Assembly (NCBI GenBank): GCA_017861095.1
Contig: JAGFXI010000195.1
Span: 1-7,126, forward strand
DNA: 7,126 bases
Direction: 5' to 3'
Origin: Deltaproteobacteria bacterium
GTDB taxonomy: Bacteria; Desulfobacterota; Syntrophobacteria; BM002
Shown in pieces: positions 1 through 5,812 of the stretch. The position numbers and the translations under genes are program-made. Below the pieces are notes generated by a model. It was given only the letters and a program-made list of their open reading frames with translations. It had not been told where the DNA came from and did no database searches. The first letter of the stretch is position 1; each line of letters starts with the position of its first letter.

Positions 1-695
1 CGCTACCCTTCGGTCGCTCGCTGCGTGTTGTCCAGCTTACCGACATCCATGCCGGAATTTACATGAACCGAGACGAGATGCGCCGGTACGCCGCCCAGGC
101 CATGGCGCTTCAACCGGATCTCTTTGTTCTCACCGGAGACTACATCTCGAACTCCCTGGTCTTTCTCCCGGGTTGTCTCGAGGAAATGGGCCGGATCCGC
201 GCCCGGTACGGCACCTTCGCCACGCTAGGTAATCACGAACACTGGTATGCAGACCTGGCGGAGCTCCAGGCCATTTTTCGCGAGTACCGAATTCCGCTCC
301 TCCATAATTCTCATCAGCTGATTGAGACCGAAGGGGGCTCGTTCGCAGTGGCTGGAATCGATGATCTTCGCACTGGGTATCCCGACCTTGAGGCCGCCTT
401 ACGCGGGCTGGATTCCGCGACGCCGACGCTGCTTCTCTCCCATCGTCCGGAAATCTTTCCCGAAGCCGCTCAGCGCGAAATTCCCCTTACCCTGGCGGGT
501 CACTATCACGGCGGCCAGGTAAAACTGAGCCTGCCGGGCGGGGGTCTCAGCCTGGCCCACCTCAGAACCCCTTATGCGGAGGGGCTCTACCGGATCAACA
601 CCTCTCACCTGTACGTTAGTCGCGGCATCGGCACCACGTTTACCCCGGTGCGACTGAACGCCCCACCGGAGGTAACCTTGTTCCACCTGACTTGA
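1..695 (+). CDS. Calcineurin-like metallophosphoesterase, YkuE type (5' end outside window)
   Basis: This is the 3' part of a binuclear-metal phosphoesterase. The frame is open from the window edge (first full codon at base 3), and the essential DxH motif (LTDIHAG, about bases 36-56) lies upstream of the first in-window ATG at 63. The true start is therefore outside the window. The family motifs follow in order: LTGDY, LGNHEHW, LSHRPE and AGHYHGGQ, together supplying the Asp/His/Asn metal ligands. The C-terminus (SRGIGTT, then a PPEVTLFHL-like end) is typical of the YkuE-like branch, whose members often have N-terminal membrane segments or a Tat signal and act on phosphoesters at the envelope, including lipid-linked ones. 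The missing N-terminus would decide topology. Substrate is unknown. The family call is firm; specificity is not. Confidence 0.93.
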   Translation, partial: LPFGRSLRVVQLTDIHAGIYMNRDEMRRYAAQAMALQPDLFVLTGDYISNSLVFLPGCLEEMGRIRARYGTFATLGNHEHWYADLAELQAIFREYRIPLLHNSHQLIETEGGSFAVAGIDDLRTGYPDLEAALRGLDSATPTLLLSHRPEIFPEAAQREIPLTLAGHYHGGQVKLSLPGGGLSLAHLRTPYAEGLYRINTSHLYVSRGIGTTFTPVRLNAPPEVTLFHLT

Positions 696-703
696 CCCGC
701 ATT
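693..703 (+). repeat. Short motif copy TGACCCGCATT
   Basis: TGACCCGCATT overlaps the stop codon of the phosphoesterase gene. It matches TAACCCGCATT at 1042-1052 in 10 of 11 positions, in direct orientation. The same core (CCCGCATT) forms both ends of the inverted-repeat element at 5813-6005. It may be a vestigial element end or a chance match. Confidence 0.35.
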
Positions 704-734
704 TCACTCCGGATGGTGGTGGAGGGACTCTCGC

Positions 735-1025
735 ATGGATCCGGTGACAAGAAGAGGTGCGAGCCAATCTTCGAGAGGGAAGAGGGCGGGGAAGATCCTC
801 TTCTGGTGTCTTATTCCACTCATATTCGCAGGATTTGTCCGCTTCTATTCTGCGATTTTCAATGTATTATGCGGAGCCTGGTTAGCTCTTATACTCGGTG
901 AAAAATACCTGGGAGCCATATTCGCTGTGTCGCTTGTAACGTCAGCCCTTTGCTCGATCGGCACATGCTATATCTTGTGGAAGCAATATAAGAAGCACAT
1001 CTTGAACGAGCCTCAGGAGAAATGA
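735..1025 (+). CDS. Small multi-span membrane protein, unknown family
   Basis: This encodes a 96-residue protein that I do not recognise. The start is supported by GGAGGG at 721-726, 8 nt before the ATG. The N-terminus is short and basic (several Arg/Lys in residues 6-20). Hydrophobic stretches follow at about residues 21-35, 39-55 and 58-82, and the tail is polar and Lys-rich (about 83-96), consistent with two or three membrane spans. I counted about 47% GC over 781-1020, against about 65% in a sample of the upstream phosphoesterase gene, so its composition differs from its neighbour. It lies 39 nt after the phosphoesterase stop and could be cotranscribed. An overlapping frame (692-901) lacks this ribosome site and the coherent membrane pattern. 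No function can be assigned. Confidence 0.65.
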   Translation: MDPVTRRGASQSSRGKRAGKILFWCLIPLIFAGFVRFYSAIFNVLCGAWLALILGEKYLGAIFAVSLVTSALCSIGTCYILWKQYKKHILNEPQEK

Positions 1026-1041
1026 CAACTTTCCGACAGAC

Positions 1042-1053
1042 TAACCCGCATTA
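1042..1053 (+). repeat. Short motif copy TAACCCGCATTA
   Basis: TAACCCGCATTA differs at one base from TAGCCCGCATTA at 5812-5823, which is the left end of the second inverted-repeat element. Here it sits directly against, and by 2 nt overlaps, the left inverted repeat of the first element (1052-1341). It may be a leftover end of one element family next to another. Confidence 0.5.
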
Positions 1054-1341
1054 GCAGGATGCTGAAAAACCCTTTTCATGATGTCGGAGGAGACTGCCAC
1101 GTGAGCCGGGCTGGTCGGTGAAGCAATGTGCATCTGGAGCCTCCTCTTACCTGTTTGGCCTGGCGGAAGGCTTGCCAAACCTTGCACCATGGTTCTGCAA
1201 GCGGGCTGGAACACCACAAACTTATTCATGCCGCGACCACGCCATGGCGTAACCTTGCGGAACCGACCAGCCCGGCTCAGGTCTTCCGTGCATACCTATA
1301 CACGATCAGTCCCGGTCGGGGGGTTTTTCAGCATCCTGTTA
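1052..1341. mobile_element. MITE-like inverted-repeat element, about 290 bp, no transposase
   Basis: The 328-nt gap between the small membrane gene and the glyoxalase gene is mostly this element. Its 21-nt ends, 1052-1072 and 1321-1341, are reverse complements with one mismatch (core AGGATGCTGAAAAACCC). A second, inner pair at 1102-1119 and 1262-1279 (TGAGCCGGGCTGGTCGGT and its complement) is perfect over 18 nt. The spacers between outer and inner repeats differ in length (29 versus 41 nt), so one arm has drifted. The outermost base pairs are TA on both sides, compatible with a TA target duplication as made by IS630/Tc1-type transposases. The centre contains only a minor hairpin (TTTGGC...GCCAAA, about 1154-1179) and no credible gene. 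The TA-duplication reading is inference. Confidence 0.7.
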
Positions 1342-1353
1342 GACGAGGGTGGA

Positions 1354-1803
1354 ATGAAGATTAAGTACAAGCACACGAACATCATCGCGCGAGACTGGCA
1401 GGCCCTAGCCGCATTCTACGAAAAGGTCTTCGGCTGTGTCCGGGTACCGCCGGAGCGCCATCTCGAGGGGGCCTGGCTGGACAGAGGGACGGGCGTCCCG
1501 GGCGCTCGATTCTCCGGAGTGCATCTTCGCTTGCCCGGCCATGGCGAGAACGGACCGACCCTGGAGATTTATCAGTACGGGAAAAATGAACCGAAGCCGC
1601 CCCCGGCGGCGAATCGAGAGGGGTTCGGCCATATCGCCTTTGAGGTCGAGGATGTGGAGCAGGCCACGGCGGCGGTTTTGAGGCACGGTGGGAGCAAGGT
1701 CGGAGAGATCTCCTCGTCTCCTGTCGAGGGTGTTGGTCTTCTCACCTTCGTGTACCTAGCCGATCCCGAGGGTAACATCATCGAGCTTCAGGCATGGAAG
1801 TAG
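1354..1803 (+). CDS. Glyoxalase/VOC-superfamily protein
   Basis: This encodes a 149-residue vicinal-oxygen-chelate protein with the usual two beta-alpha-beta-beta-beta modules. The four canonical metal-ligand positions are present: His7 (KYKHTNI), Glu71 (LEIYQY), His93 (GFGHIAFEV) and Glu144 (NIIELQ). The second module has the family signature GHIAFEVEDV, and the C-terminus has LADPEGNIIEL. Such proteins include lactoylglutathione lyase, methylmalonyl-CoA epimerase, ring-cleaving dioxygenases and resistance proteins; length and motifs fit a lyase or epimerase-like member, but the substrate is unknown. I chose ATG 1354, which follows GAGGG (1345-1349), rather than an upstream start in the same frame, because the additional 76 residues would be encoded by the inverted-repeat element. 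The promoter may lie in or before that element. Confidence 0.92.
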   Translation: MKIKYKHTNIIARDWQALAAFYEKVFGCVRVPPERHLEGAWLDRGTGVPGARFSGVHLRLPGHGENGPTLEIYQYGKNEPKPPPAANREGFGHIAFEVEDVEQATAAVLRHGGSKVGEISSSPVEGVGLLTFVYLADPEGNIIELQAWK

Positions 1804-1886
1804 ATCGTCGAAGAAAGGCGCGGAGCCCGGTCGCGCCCAGCAGCGGGTCGACGAGTGTCTCAGACCGACCGTTCATCAGGACTGGC

Positions 1887-2081
1887 ATGACGGCACACTT
1901 GTTTGCGTATGGAACCCTGATGTGCGAGGACATCATGCTTGCGGTAACCGGATGCCGGTTCACCGGCGTGCGGGGGGGTCTTGCGGACCGTTGAATGAGG
2001 CCCACGGAGGCGACGCCCGGAATGCAAGGCGTCACGGGGGGCGTAAGAGGTGGATTGAGCGAAGAGCGCAGGTTACATTGA
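1887..2081 (+). pseudogene. Remnant of a gamma-glutamylcyclotransferase-like (AIG2/GGCT fold) gene
   Basis: From ATG 1887 the frame reads MTAHLFAYGTLMCEDIM and then VTGCRF. This is the hallmark N-terminus of the GGCT/AIG2-like family, in which the YGTL loop binds the gamma-glutamyl substrate. The frame stops at 1992-1994 after only 35 codons, whereas the family is usually about 110-150 residues. Reading through the stop in the same frame gives EATPGMQGVTGGVRGGL (from 2007), which resembles the family's YPG...G.V.G.L segment, and a second stop follows at 2079-2081. A G7 tract (1972-1978) lies just before the first stop; dropping one G would give RGVLR, closer to the usual VLRGY. The catalytic Glu region is not recognisable. 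I read this as a decayed gene. The beginning is convincing and the downstream part is tentative. Confidence 0.6.
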
Positions 2082-2159
2082 CACAAACGCTCAGTGGAAC
2101 GGGTCGCCGAACGAGCTCAAGGACTTGATTGGTGTTTTCCATAGATGAGGGAGGGTTGC

Positions 2160-2660
2160 ATGCGTGCACGCACAGTCCTGTTGGTGTTTGTTCTCGGAGC
2201 GATCGCCGTATTTGCCGCGCTAAACTGGAGCGCATTCATGACGCCGACGAGCCTGTCGCTCGGGTTTGCCACGGTGCAAGGGCCGCTCGGACTGATCATG
2301 CTCGGGCTGACGGCCCTGGTCACGGTGCTTTTTCTCGCGTTCGTGGTGTACCTGCAGACGTCGGTGCTCATCGACGCTCGGCGTCACGCGCGCGAGCTCA
2401 AAGCGCAGCGGGAACTGGCGGACGAGGCCGAGACCTCGCGCTTCACCGAACTGCGAGGCTTTGTGGAGGAGGGGCTGCAGAGGCTCGAAGGCCAATGCGA
2501 GGAGTCCAGGACCGGCGTACTGGCGCGGCTCGACCAGCTCGAGCGGGAACTGCGGTCCGCGGTCGAGCAGGCGGGGAACACGCTTGCCGCCTATATCGGT
2601 GAACTCGAGGACAGAATTGCTGGGGGAACCGGAGGGAGAAGCCCGAGCGCATCGACGTGA
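2160..2660 (+). CDS. LapA-domain (DUF1049-like) inner-membrane protein with C-terminal coiled coil
   Basis: This encodes a 166-residue protein with two membrane spans, about residues 4-21 and 43-65. They are joined by a short loop (NWSAFMTPTSLSLGFATVQ) typical of lipopolysaccharide-assembly-protein-A domains. A long, charged, heptad-like helix rich in Glu, Arg and Leu follows (about 72-153), probably a cytoplasmic coiled coil. In enterobacteria LapA works with LapB and FtsH to tune LpxC and so LPS synthesis. This longer-tailed version belongs to the wider domain family, and that role is only a possibility here. I chose ATG 2160 because GGGAGGG (2149-2155) sits 4 nt upstream; the earlier ATG 2145 would place the ribosome site inside the coding sequence. 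The last about 12 residues are Gly/Ser-rich and probably disordered. Confidence 0.85.
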   Translation: MRARTVLLVFVLGAIAVFAALNWSAFMTPTSLSLGFATVQGPLGLIMLGLTALVTVLFLAFVVYLQTSVLIDARRHARELKAQRELADEAETSRFTELRGFVEEGLQRLEGQCEESRTGVLARLDQLERELRSAVEQAGNTLAAYIGELEDRIAGGTGGRSPSAST

Positions 2661-2752
2661 GAGCGTGCCGCCTTGTCGAGCCTGGAGTGACACCTGTCTA
2701 GGGGCCGGCACCGAACGAGGGCGACCCGCTCAGGTTCGCGTCATGGGCAGGC

Positions 2753-2771
2753 CGGATGGCGAAACCATCCG
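2753..2771. other. Hairpin in the convergent gap
   Basis: A perfect 7-bp stem (CGGATGG / CCATCCG) with loop CGAAA lies between the convergent LapA-domain and SDR genes. It has no T-tract on either side, so it may slow or protect transcripts, but it is not a standard intrinsic terminator. The rest of the 192-nt gap (2661-2852) shows no credible gene. Confidence 0.4.
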
Positions 2772-2852
2772 TCGCGCCCCAGGGCATCGGCCGGAAACGC
2801 CGAGTCGTGACTTGTCTCCCTCGGTTGCCGATGAAGCGGAGGACTGGGGGAT

Positions 2853-3602
2853 CTAGCCGGCCGTCAGTCCCCCGTCCACCAGGAAGAGACTTCCGGTGAC
2901 GAAGCTTGCGGCGTCTGAGGCGAGGAAGTAGACGAGCTCGGCAACTTCGTCGGGACGCCCGACTCTTCCCAACGGGTATTTCTTCGCCTCCTTCGCCCAG
3001 GCGAGGTCCACGTTACCCCCCAGGTCCCGGTCAGCCCAGCGCTGGAGTGCCCCTTCGGCCAGGGGGGTTCTGATAGTGGCCGGGCCGACCGTGTTCACCC
3101 TGATATTCTTCTCGCCCAGGTCGATGGCAAGGCTCCTGGTGATCTGTCCGATTGCGCCCTTGCTGGCGCCGTAGGCGAGGCTTCGCCTTTTCCCGATGAA
3201 GCACTGGTCCGAGCCCGTGAGGACAATCGAGCCGCCGCCTCCGGCGACGAGATGGGGGACCGTCTCCCGAACCGTGAAGACGAGGCCCTTCAGGTTCGTG
3301 TCGATGATGAGGTCCCAGTCCTCCTCGGTGAGGTCGGAGATCGTATTGGACCGGTGGATACCGGCGTTGGCAAAGACAATGTCCAGCCGACCGAAACGGT
3401 GCACCGTGAGCTCCACCGCCCTCTTGATATCCTGAATTCTCCTCACGTCGCCCGGAATGAAGAGCACTCGGTCGGAATCCAACTCCCGGCCCCTCACCTC
3501 GTTGATATCGAGGAAGCCGACCTGGATTCCCTCTCGCACGAACTTCTCGATGGTCGCTCTCCCGATTCCTGTGGCTCCACCGGTGACAAAGGCGACTTTC
3601 AT
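2853..3602 (-). CDS. SDR-family NAD(P)-dependent oxidoreductase
   Basis: This encodes a 249-residue classical short-chain dehydrogenase/reductase of normal length. The Rossmann glycine motif TGGATGIG is at residues 7-14. Asp32 at the end of beta-2 (GFLDIN) favours NAD(H) over NADP(H). The family landmarks follow: GDV at 51-53, NAG at 79-81, and the tetrad Asn103, Ser131, Tyr144 and Lys148 (YGASK), with the normal 13-residue Ser-Tyr spacing. The usual PG motif after the sixth strand is PA here (VGPATIRTP, 172-180). The C-terminus has GRVGRPDEVAELVYFLASD and TGSLFLVDGG, as in FabG/glucose-dehydrogenase-like members. The substrate is unknown. AAAGGA sits 7 nt before the ATG. It is separated from the upstream ferritin gene by a terminator and is probably transcribed alone. 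Confidence 0.95.
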   Translation of the reverse strand: MKVAFVTGGATGIGRATIEKFVREGIQVGFLDINEVRGRELDSDRVLFIPGDVRRIQDIKRAVELTVHRFGRLDIVFANAGIHRSNTISDLTEEDWDLIIDTNLKGLVFTVRETVPHLVAGGGGSIVLTGSDQCFIGKRRSLAYGASKGAIGQITRSLAIDLGEKNIRVNTVGPATIRTPLAEGALQRWADRDLGGNVDLAWAKEAKKYPLGRVGRPDEVAELVYFLASDAASFVTGSLFLVDGGLTAG

Positions 3603-3650
3603 GGAGCAGTCCTTTCGAGTCCAAACATCAGCCGATTTTTCTGCCAGGAG

Positions 3651-3679
3651 AGTTTACCGCCAAACGCGGCGCCCCACAA
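3651..3679 (-). promoter_or_regulatory. Possible sigma-70-type promoter for the SDR gene
   Basis: Read on the minus strand, TTGTGG (3674-3679) and TAAACT (3651-3656) are separated by 17 nt, about 48 nt upstream of the SDR start and just downstream of the terminator. The -35 match is weak (3 of 6) and the -10 moderate (4 of 6). Position and spacing are the main support. Confidence 0.35.
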
Positions 3680-3699
3680 CCCGCCCGCGCGTCAGAACA

Positions 3700-3733
3700 G
3701 AAAAAGCCACCCGCTCAGGGCAGGCGGCCTTTT
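3700..3733 (-). terminator. Rho-independent terminator after the ferritin gene, possibly bidirectional
   Basis: On the minus strand GCCGCCTGC (3728-3720) pairs with GCGGGTGGC (3714-3706) over 9 positions, two of them G-U, around a 5-nt loop. TTTTT follows immediately (complement of 3701-3705). It lies 73 nt past the ferritin stop and upstream of the SDR promoter region. On the plus strand a shorter TTTT follows the stem at 3730-3733, but no plus-strand gene ends here. Confidence 0.75.
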
Positions 3734-3805
3734 CGTAGCCAGCCGCTCCCTCTCCTCGTATGAGAGGCGTTTGTCAGGAACCTGATGGACCTCAGTCCCT
3801 CCTTC

Positions 3806-4336
3806 CTAGCCTCCATCCACGTGCAGTCTCTCCTTGATCCGGAACCAGCCTGCGGGATCCTGGAAATAGTCGCGCGTGTCTTCCAAGGACAGACGATGCT
3901 CCCTCTCCATGGCGGCGATAAGGGCGAAAAAGTCCCTTTCCATGGGACTCGGAGAGCTATCGCGGAGATCGGCGTAGAACCGTTCGCCCCTGGCTTCGAA
4001 GTCGATGGCGATCTGGACCGCTTCCTTGTCGTCCGTCTCCACCTTGGCAGAGATATCGACGGACGTGATCAGCTTTTCCAAGAGAGCCTTAACGATCGTC
4101 CCTTTCACGGTGAGCGGCACGGTTTCCGGCCACTTCCCCTTTTCGCTCAAGGCCTTGTGGAGCTCCTTGATCCGCTCGTAGTGCTCCACCTCATCGTTCG
4201 CAATCGCCTCGAACATCGCTTTTCCGAAAGGGTTCTTGGTTCTCCTTGCGTGTTTCAGGTAGAAGGCCCTTTCTTGAGACTCGTTGTTGAGCGCGACCTC
4301 CAGTGCCTTGATGCGCTCCTGCGTCATGCTACCCAT
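3806..4336 (-). CDS. Ferritin-like / rubrerythrin-type diiron protein without rubredoxin domain
   Basis: This encodes a 176-residue four-helix-bundle protein with duplicated diiron half-sites. The first half has Glu19 (NNESQERAFY) and Glu49-x-x-His52 (DEVEHYERI). The second has Glu114 (FEARGERFY) and Glu144-x-x-His147 (MEREHRLSLE). There is no CxxC pair, so the C-terminal rubredoxin domain of classical rubrerythrins is absent; the tail (DPAGWFRIKE...LHVDGG) is typical of stand-alone ferritin-family proteins in anaerobes and microaerophiles. Such proteins are linked to peroxide reduction or iron handling, but without rubredoxin the electron donor would have to be separate. I chose ATG 4336 because AAAGGAG (4342-4348) is 5 nt upstream. 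An ATG at 4402 and another at 4327 are less well placed. It is followed by a good terminator, so it is probably monocistronic. Confidence 0.9.
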   Translation of the reverse strand: MGSMTQERIKALEVALNNESQERAFYLKHARRTKNPFGKAMFEAIANDEVEHYERIKELHKALSEKGKWPETVPLTVKGTIVKALLEKLITSVDISAKVETDDKEAVQIAIDFEARGERFYADLRDSSPSPMERDFFALIAAMEREHRLSLEDTRDYFQDPAGWFRIKERLHVDGG

Positions 4337-4380
4337 ACGCTCTCCTTTCCGTGCCCGGGTGCGCCGTGCATCCTCAATCA

Positions 4381-4415
4381 TTAATATTCGTCCGAACTGC
4401 ATGCTTTCATGCTAA
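4381..4415 (-). promoter_or_regulatory. AT-rich upstream region of the ferritin gene with -10-like box and small dyad
   Basis: Read on the minus strand, TATTAA (4386-4381) is a plausible -10 box about 45 nt before the ferritin start, in a locally AT-rich stretch. A small dyad, GCATG-AAAG-CATGC (about 4411-4398), lies just upstream and could be an operator. I see no good -35 box at standard spacing and no convincing Fur or PerR box, so this is tentative. Confidence 0.25.
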
Positions 4416-4536
4416 CTCGTAATCGCGCGGCGGCCAGACACCTGTGACCACCAGGAGGGTTCCTGAGAAGTCCGGGAGATAGGAGATACCGGGTGGGACC
4501 CACAAATCTCAGAGGCTTCGGAGGGCGCCGAGGTGA

Positions 4537-4550
4537 CACCCATCAGGGTG
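4537..4550. other. Small hairpin overlapping the DUF4345-like stop codon
   Basis: CACCC (4537-4541) and GGGTG (4546-4550) form a 5-bp stem around ATCA, and the stop codon (4543-4545) lies in the loop. There is no T-tract. It could act as a weak transcript end. The rest of 4403-4536 has only another small dyad, GTGGG-A-CCCAC at 4493-4503, and no gene. Confidence 0.3.
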
Positions 4551-4923
4551 CATTTGGGCGAGATGACCGCGGAGCCCAGGTCAGGAAGATGACGCTCATG
4601 AGGGCCTCAACTGCTAGGTAGAGGAAGAACATGCCCCCGGGACGTCCGTCGACGATGAGGGAGTAGGTGCGGGCGACCGCCACCAGTGCCATGACCAAGC
4701 CCGAGGCGTTGATCACGTGGCGAAACCGCACGAGATCGAAACATGAGCGGAGGGCCACTGCGCCGAGCGCGGCCATCATGCCGTAGAAGGCGCGAAGTTG
4801 ATTCCTGGCCTCAACCGACTGCGCCACCAGCCGTGTGTCGCCGGTTCCGGGTGCGAACACGCCCAAAAGACCGGAGATCAGCAAGTCAGCGCCGAGGAGG
4901 CCGAGCAGGCCGTAGAGGATCAC
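4543..4923 (-). CDS. DUF4345-like four-span membrane protein
   Basis: This encodes a 126-residue hydrophobic protein with likely spans at about residues 2-24, 43-60, 69-91 and 97-117. The segment EARNQLRAFYGMMAALG (38-54) matches the conserved Arg-Asn-x-Leu-Arg-x-x-Tyr-Gly signature of the DUF4345 family. The later R-x-x-S-L-(I/L)-x-D-G-x-P pattern (RTYSLIVDGRPGG, 85-97) is also typical. The family's function is unknown. The start is GTG at 4923, the first start codon after an in-frame TAA upstream (4936-4938); the ribosome site there is weak, so a start a few codons downstream is possible. It lies 65 nt after the cyclotransferase gene on the same strand and may be cotranscribed with it. Confidence 0.8.
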   Translation of the reverse strand: MILYGLLGLLGADLLISGLLGVFAPGTGDTRLVAQSVEARNQLRAFYGMMAALGAVALRSCFDLVRFRHVINASGLVMALVAVARTYSLIVDGRPGGMFFLYLAVEALMSVIFLTWAPRSSRPNAP

Positions 4924-4988
4924 CCTGCGCTTCGATTACCCCGAAGGCCCGCCCCTTGTTCGAAGGCTGGAGCGGCCGCTCGTCCGTA

Positions 4989-5768
4989 TCACTTGGCCGA
5001 CGGGACGACCTTGATCTCACAGAGATTTGGCCAGAGCTTGCCGGTGACGAAGAGCCGATCACCCCTGGGGTCGTAGGCGATACCGTTCAGGACAGCATCC
5101 GGATTGAACGCAGCGTTCCCATAGACCTCACCGCGAACGTACTCGAGCTCGTTGAGACCGGCTACGGGGCCGTGCCCGTCGAAGACGGTGATGCGTCCAC
5201 CCTCCCCGTAAGTGTCCGGGTGGAGGAACCGAAGGGTTGCCGTGCCGTCGCTCATGATAAGCCGTTTGCCGTCGTGGGTGAGGCCCCAGCCCTCGCCGGG
5301 GTACCGAAACTCGTCCAGCAACCGGAAGCTCCGCTTATCGTAGACGAGGCCGACCCCCGACTGCCAGGTGAGCTGAATAAGCCTCTCCCCGAAGACGGTG
5401 ATGCCCTCGCCGAAGAGCTGAGCCGGGAGTCTATGGATTTGGACGACCACACCCGTTTTCAGGTCTACCTTCCGCACCGACGAGCGCCCGAGGAGGCCGG
5501 TGCTCTCATAGAGGATGCCGTTGTCAAAGACCAGGCCCTGGGTGAATGCCTGAGGGTCGTGGGGGTAGGTGTTGATGATCCTACAGGTGTAGATGGGGGT
5601 GGAGGGGCGAGCCGCGCCGAAAGCTGGCGCGGGGGCGGCTGCGGCCTGCGGCGAAGCGGCCGGGCTCGGTTCACCGGCGAAAGTGGAGTCGGGATGGCTC
5701 ACCGAGGGTGGGAACACGATCACCGCGATCAAGGCTAAGAAGGGGATAAGACGAAAGAGACCGTTCAT
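4989..5768 (-). CDS. Secreted glutaminyl-peptide cyclotransferase (plant/bacterial beta-propeller type), internally shortened
   Basis: Enzymes of this family convert N-terminal glutamine of peptides to pyroglutamate. The 259-residue product has a signal peptide or membrane anchor (about 1-24), then an Ala/Pro-rich linker (about 33-58), indicating an exported protein. The propeller domain carries the expected motifs: YPHDPQAFTQG (68-78), GLLGRSSVRKV (91-101), FGEGIT (119-124), QLTWQSG (132-138), GEGWGLTHDGKRLIMSDGT (158-176), LNELEY (205-210), VLNGIAYD (226-233) and TGKLWPN (242-248). Between VYGN (to 218) and VLNGIAYD the family normally has an additional blade segment starting with a Trp. 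Here about 32 residues are missing in frame, so activity is uncertain. Only a weak ribosome site (GATGAG) is seen. The family call is firm. Confidence 0.92.
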   Translation of the reverse strand: MNGLFRLIPFLALIAVIVFPPSVSHPDSTFAGEPSPAASPQAAAAPAPAFGAARPSTPIYTCRIINTYPHDPQAFTQGLVFDNGILYESTGLLGRSSVRKVDLKTGVVVQIHRLPAQLFGEGITVFGERLIQLTWQSGVGLVYDKRSFRLLDEFRYPGEGWGLTHDGKRLIMSDGTATLRFLHPDTYGEGGRITVFDGHGPVAGLNELEYVRGEVYGNAAFNPDAVLNGIAYDPRGDRLFVTGKLWPNLCEIKVVPSAK

Positions 5769-5812
5769 AGAGCGAAGCTCATCCAGGCTCCGGCACCGAG
5801 GCCCGGAGACCT

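Noticed and set aside
1126..1353. N-terminal extension of the glyoxalase-like protein from an upstream ATG
   Set aside because: The 76 additional residues would be encoded by the inverted-repeat element, resemble no domain, and the VOC fold plus a good ribosome site begin at 1354.
2145..2159. ATG 2145 as start of the LapA-domain protein
   Set aside because: Its first codons are themselves the GGGAGGG ribosome site for ATG 2160, and homologues typically begin with the Met-(Arg/Lys)-Ala-Arg-Thr segment.
2461..2856. Plus-strand open frame across the LapA gene end and the convergent gap
   Set aside because: Out of frame with the LapA-domain gene, with low-complexity Arg/Ser/Gly composition typical of GC-rich shadow frames.
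3031..3624. Long minus-strand frame overlapping the SDR gene
   Set aside because: It is a shifted frame of a clear SDR gene and its product is an Arg/His/Gly-rich shadow with no fold signature.
3785..4384. Plus-strand open frame of 199 codons antisense to the ferritin-like gene
   Set aside because: The minus strand carries a complete diiron ligand set and ribosome site; the antisense frame shows no recognisable family and no ribosome site.
4378..4390. Fur/PerR-like box upstream of the ferritin-like gene (AATATTAATGATT)
   Set aside because: Only about 8 of 13 positions are palindromic and the hexamer pattern is poor, so it cannot be told from ordinary AT-rich promoter sequence.
4743..5738. 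Long plus-strand open frame (331 codons) antisense to the cyclotransferase and DUF4345-like genes
   Set aside because: Both opposite-strand products have clear family motifs; the antisense product is a composition-driven shadow.
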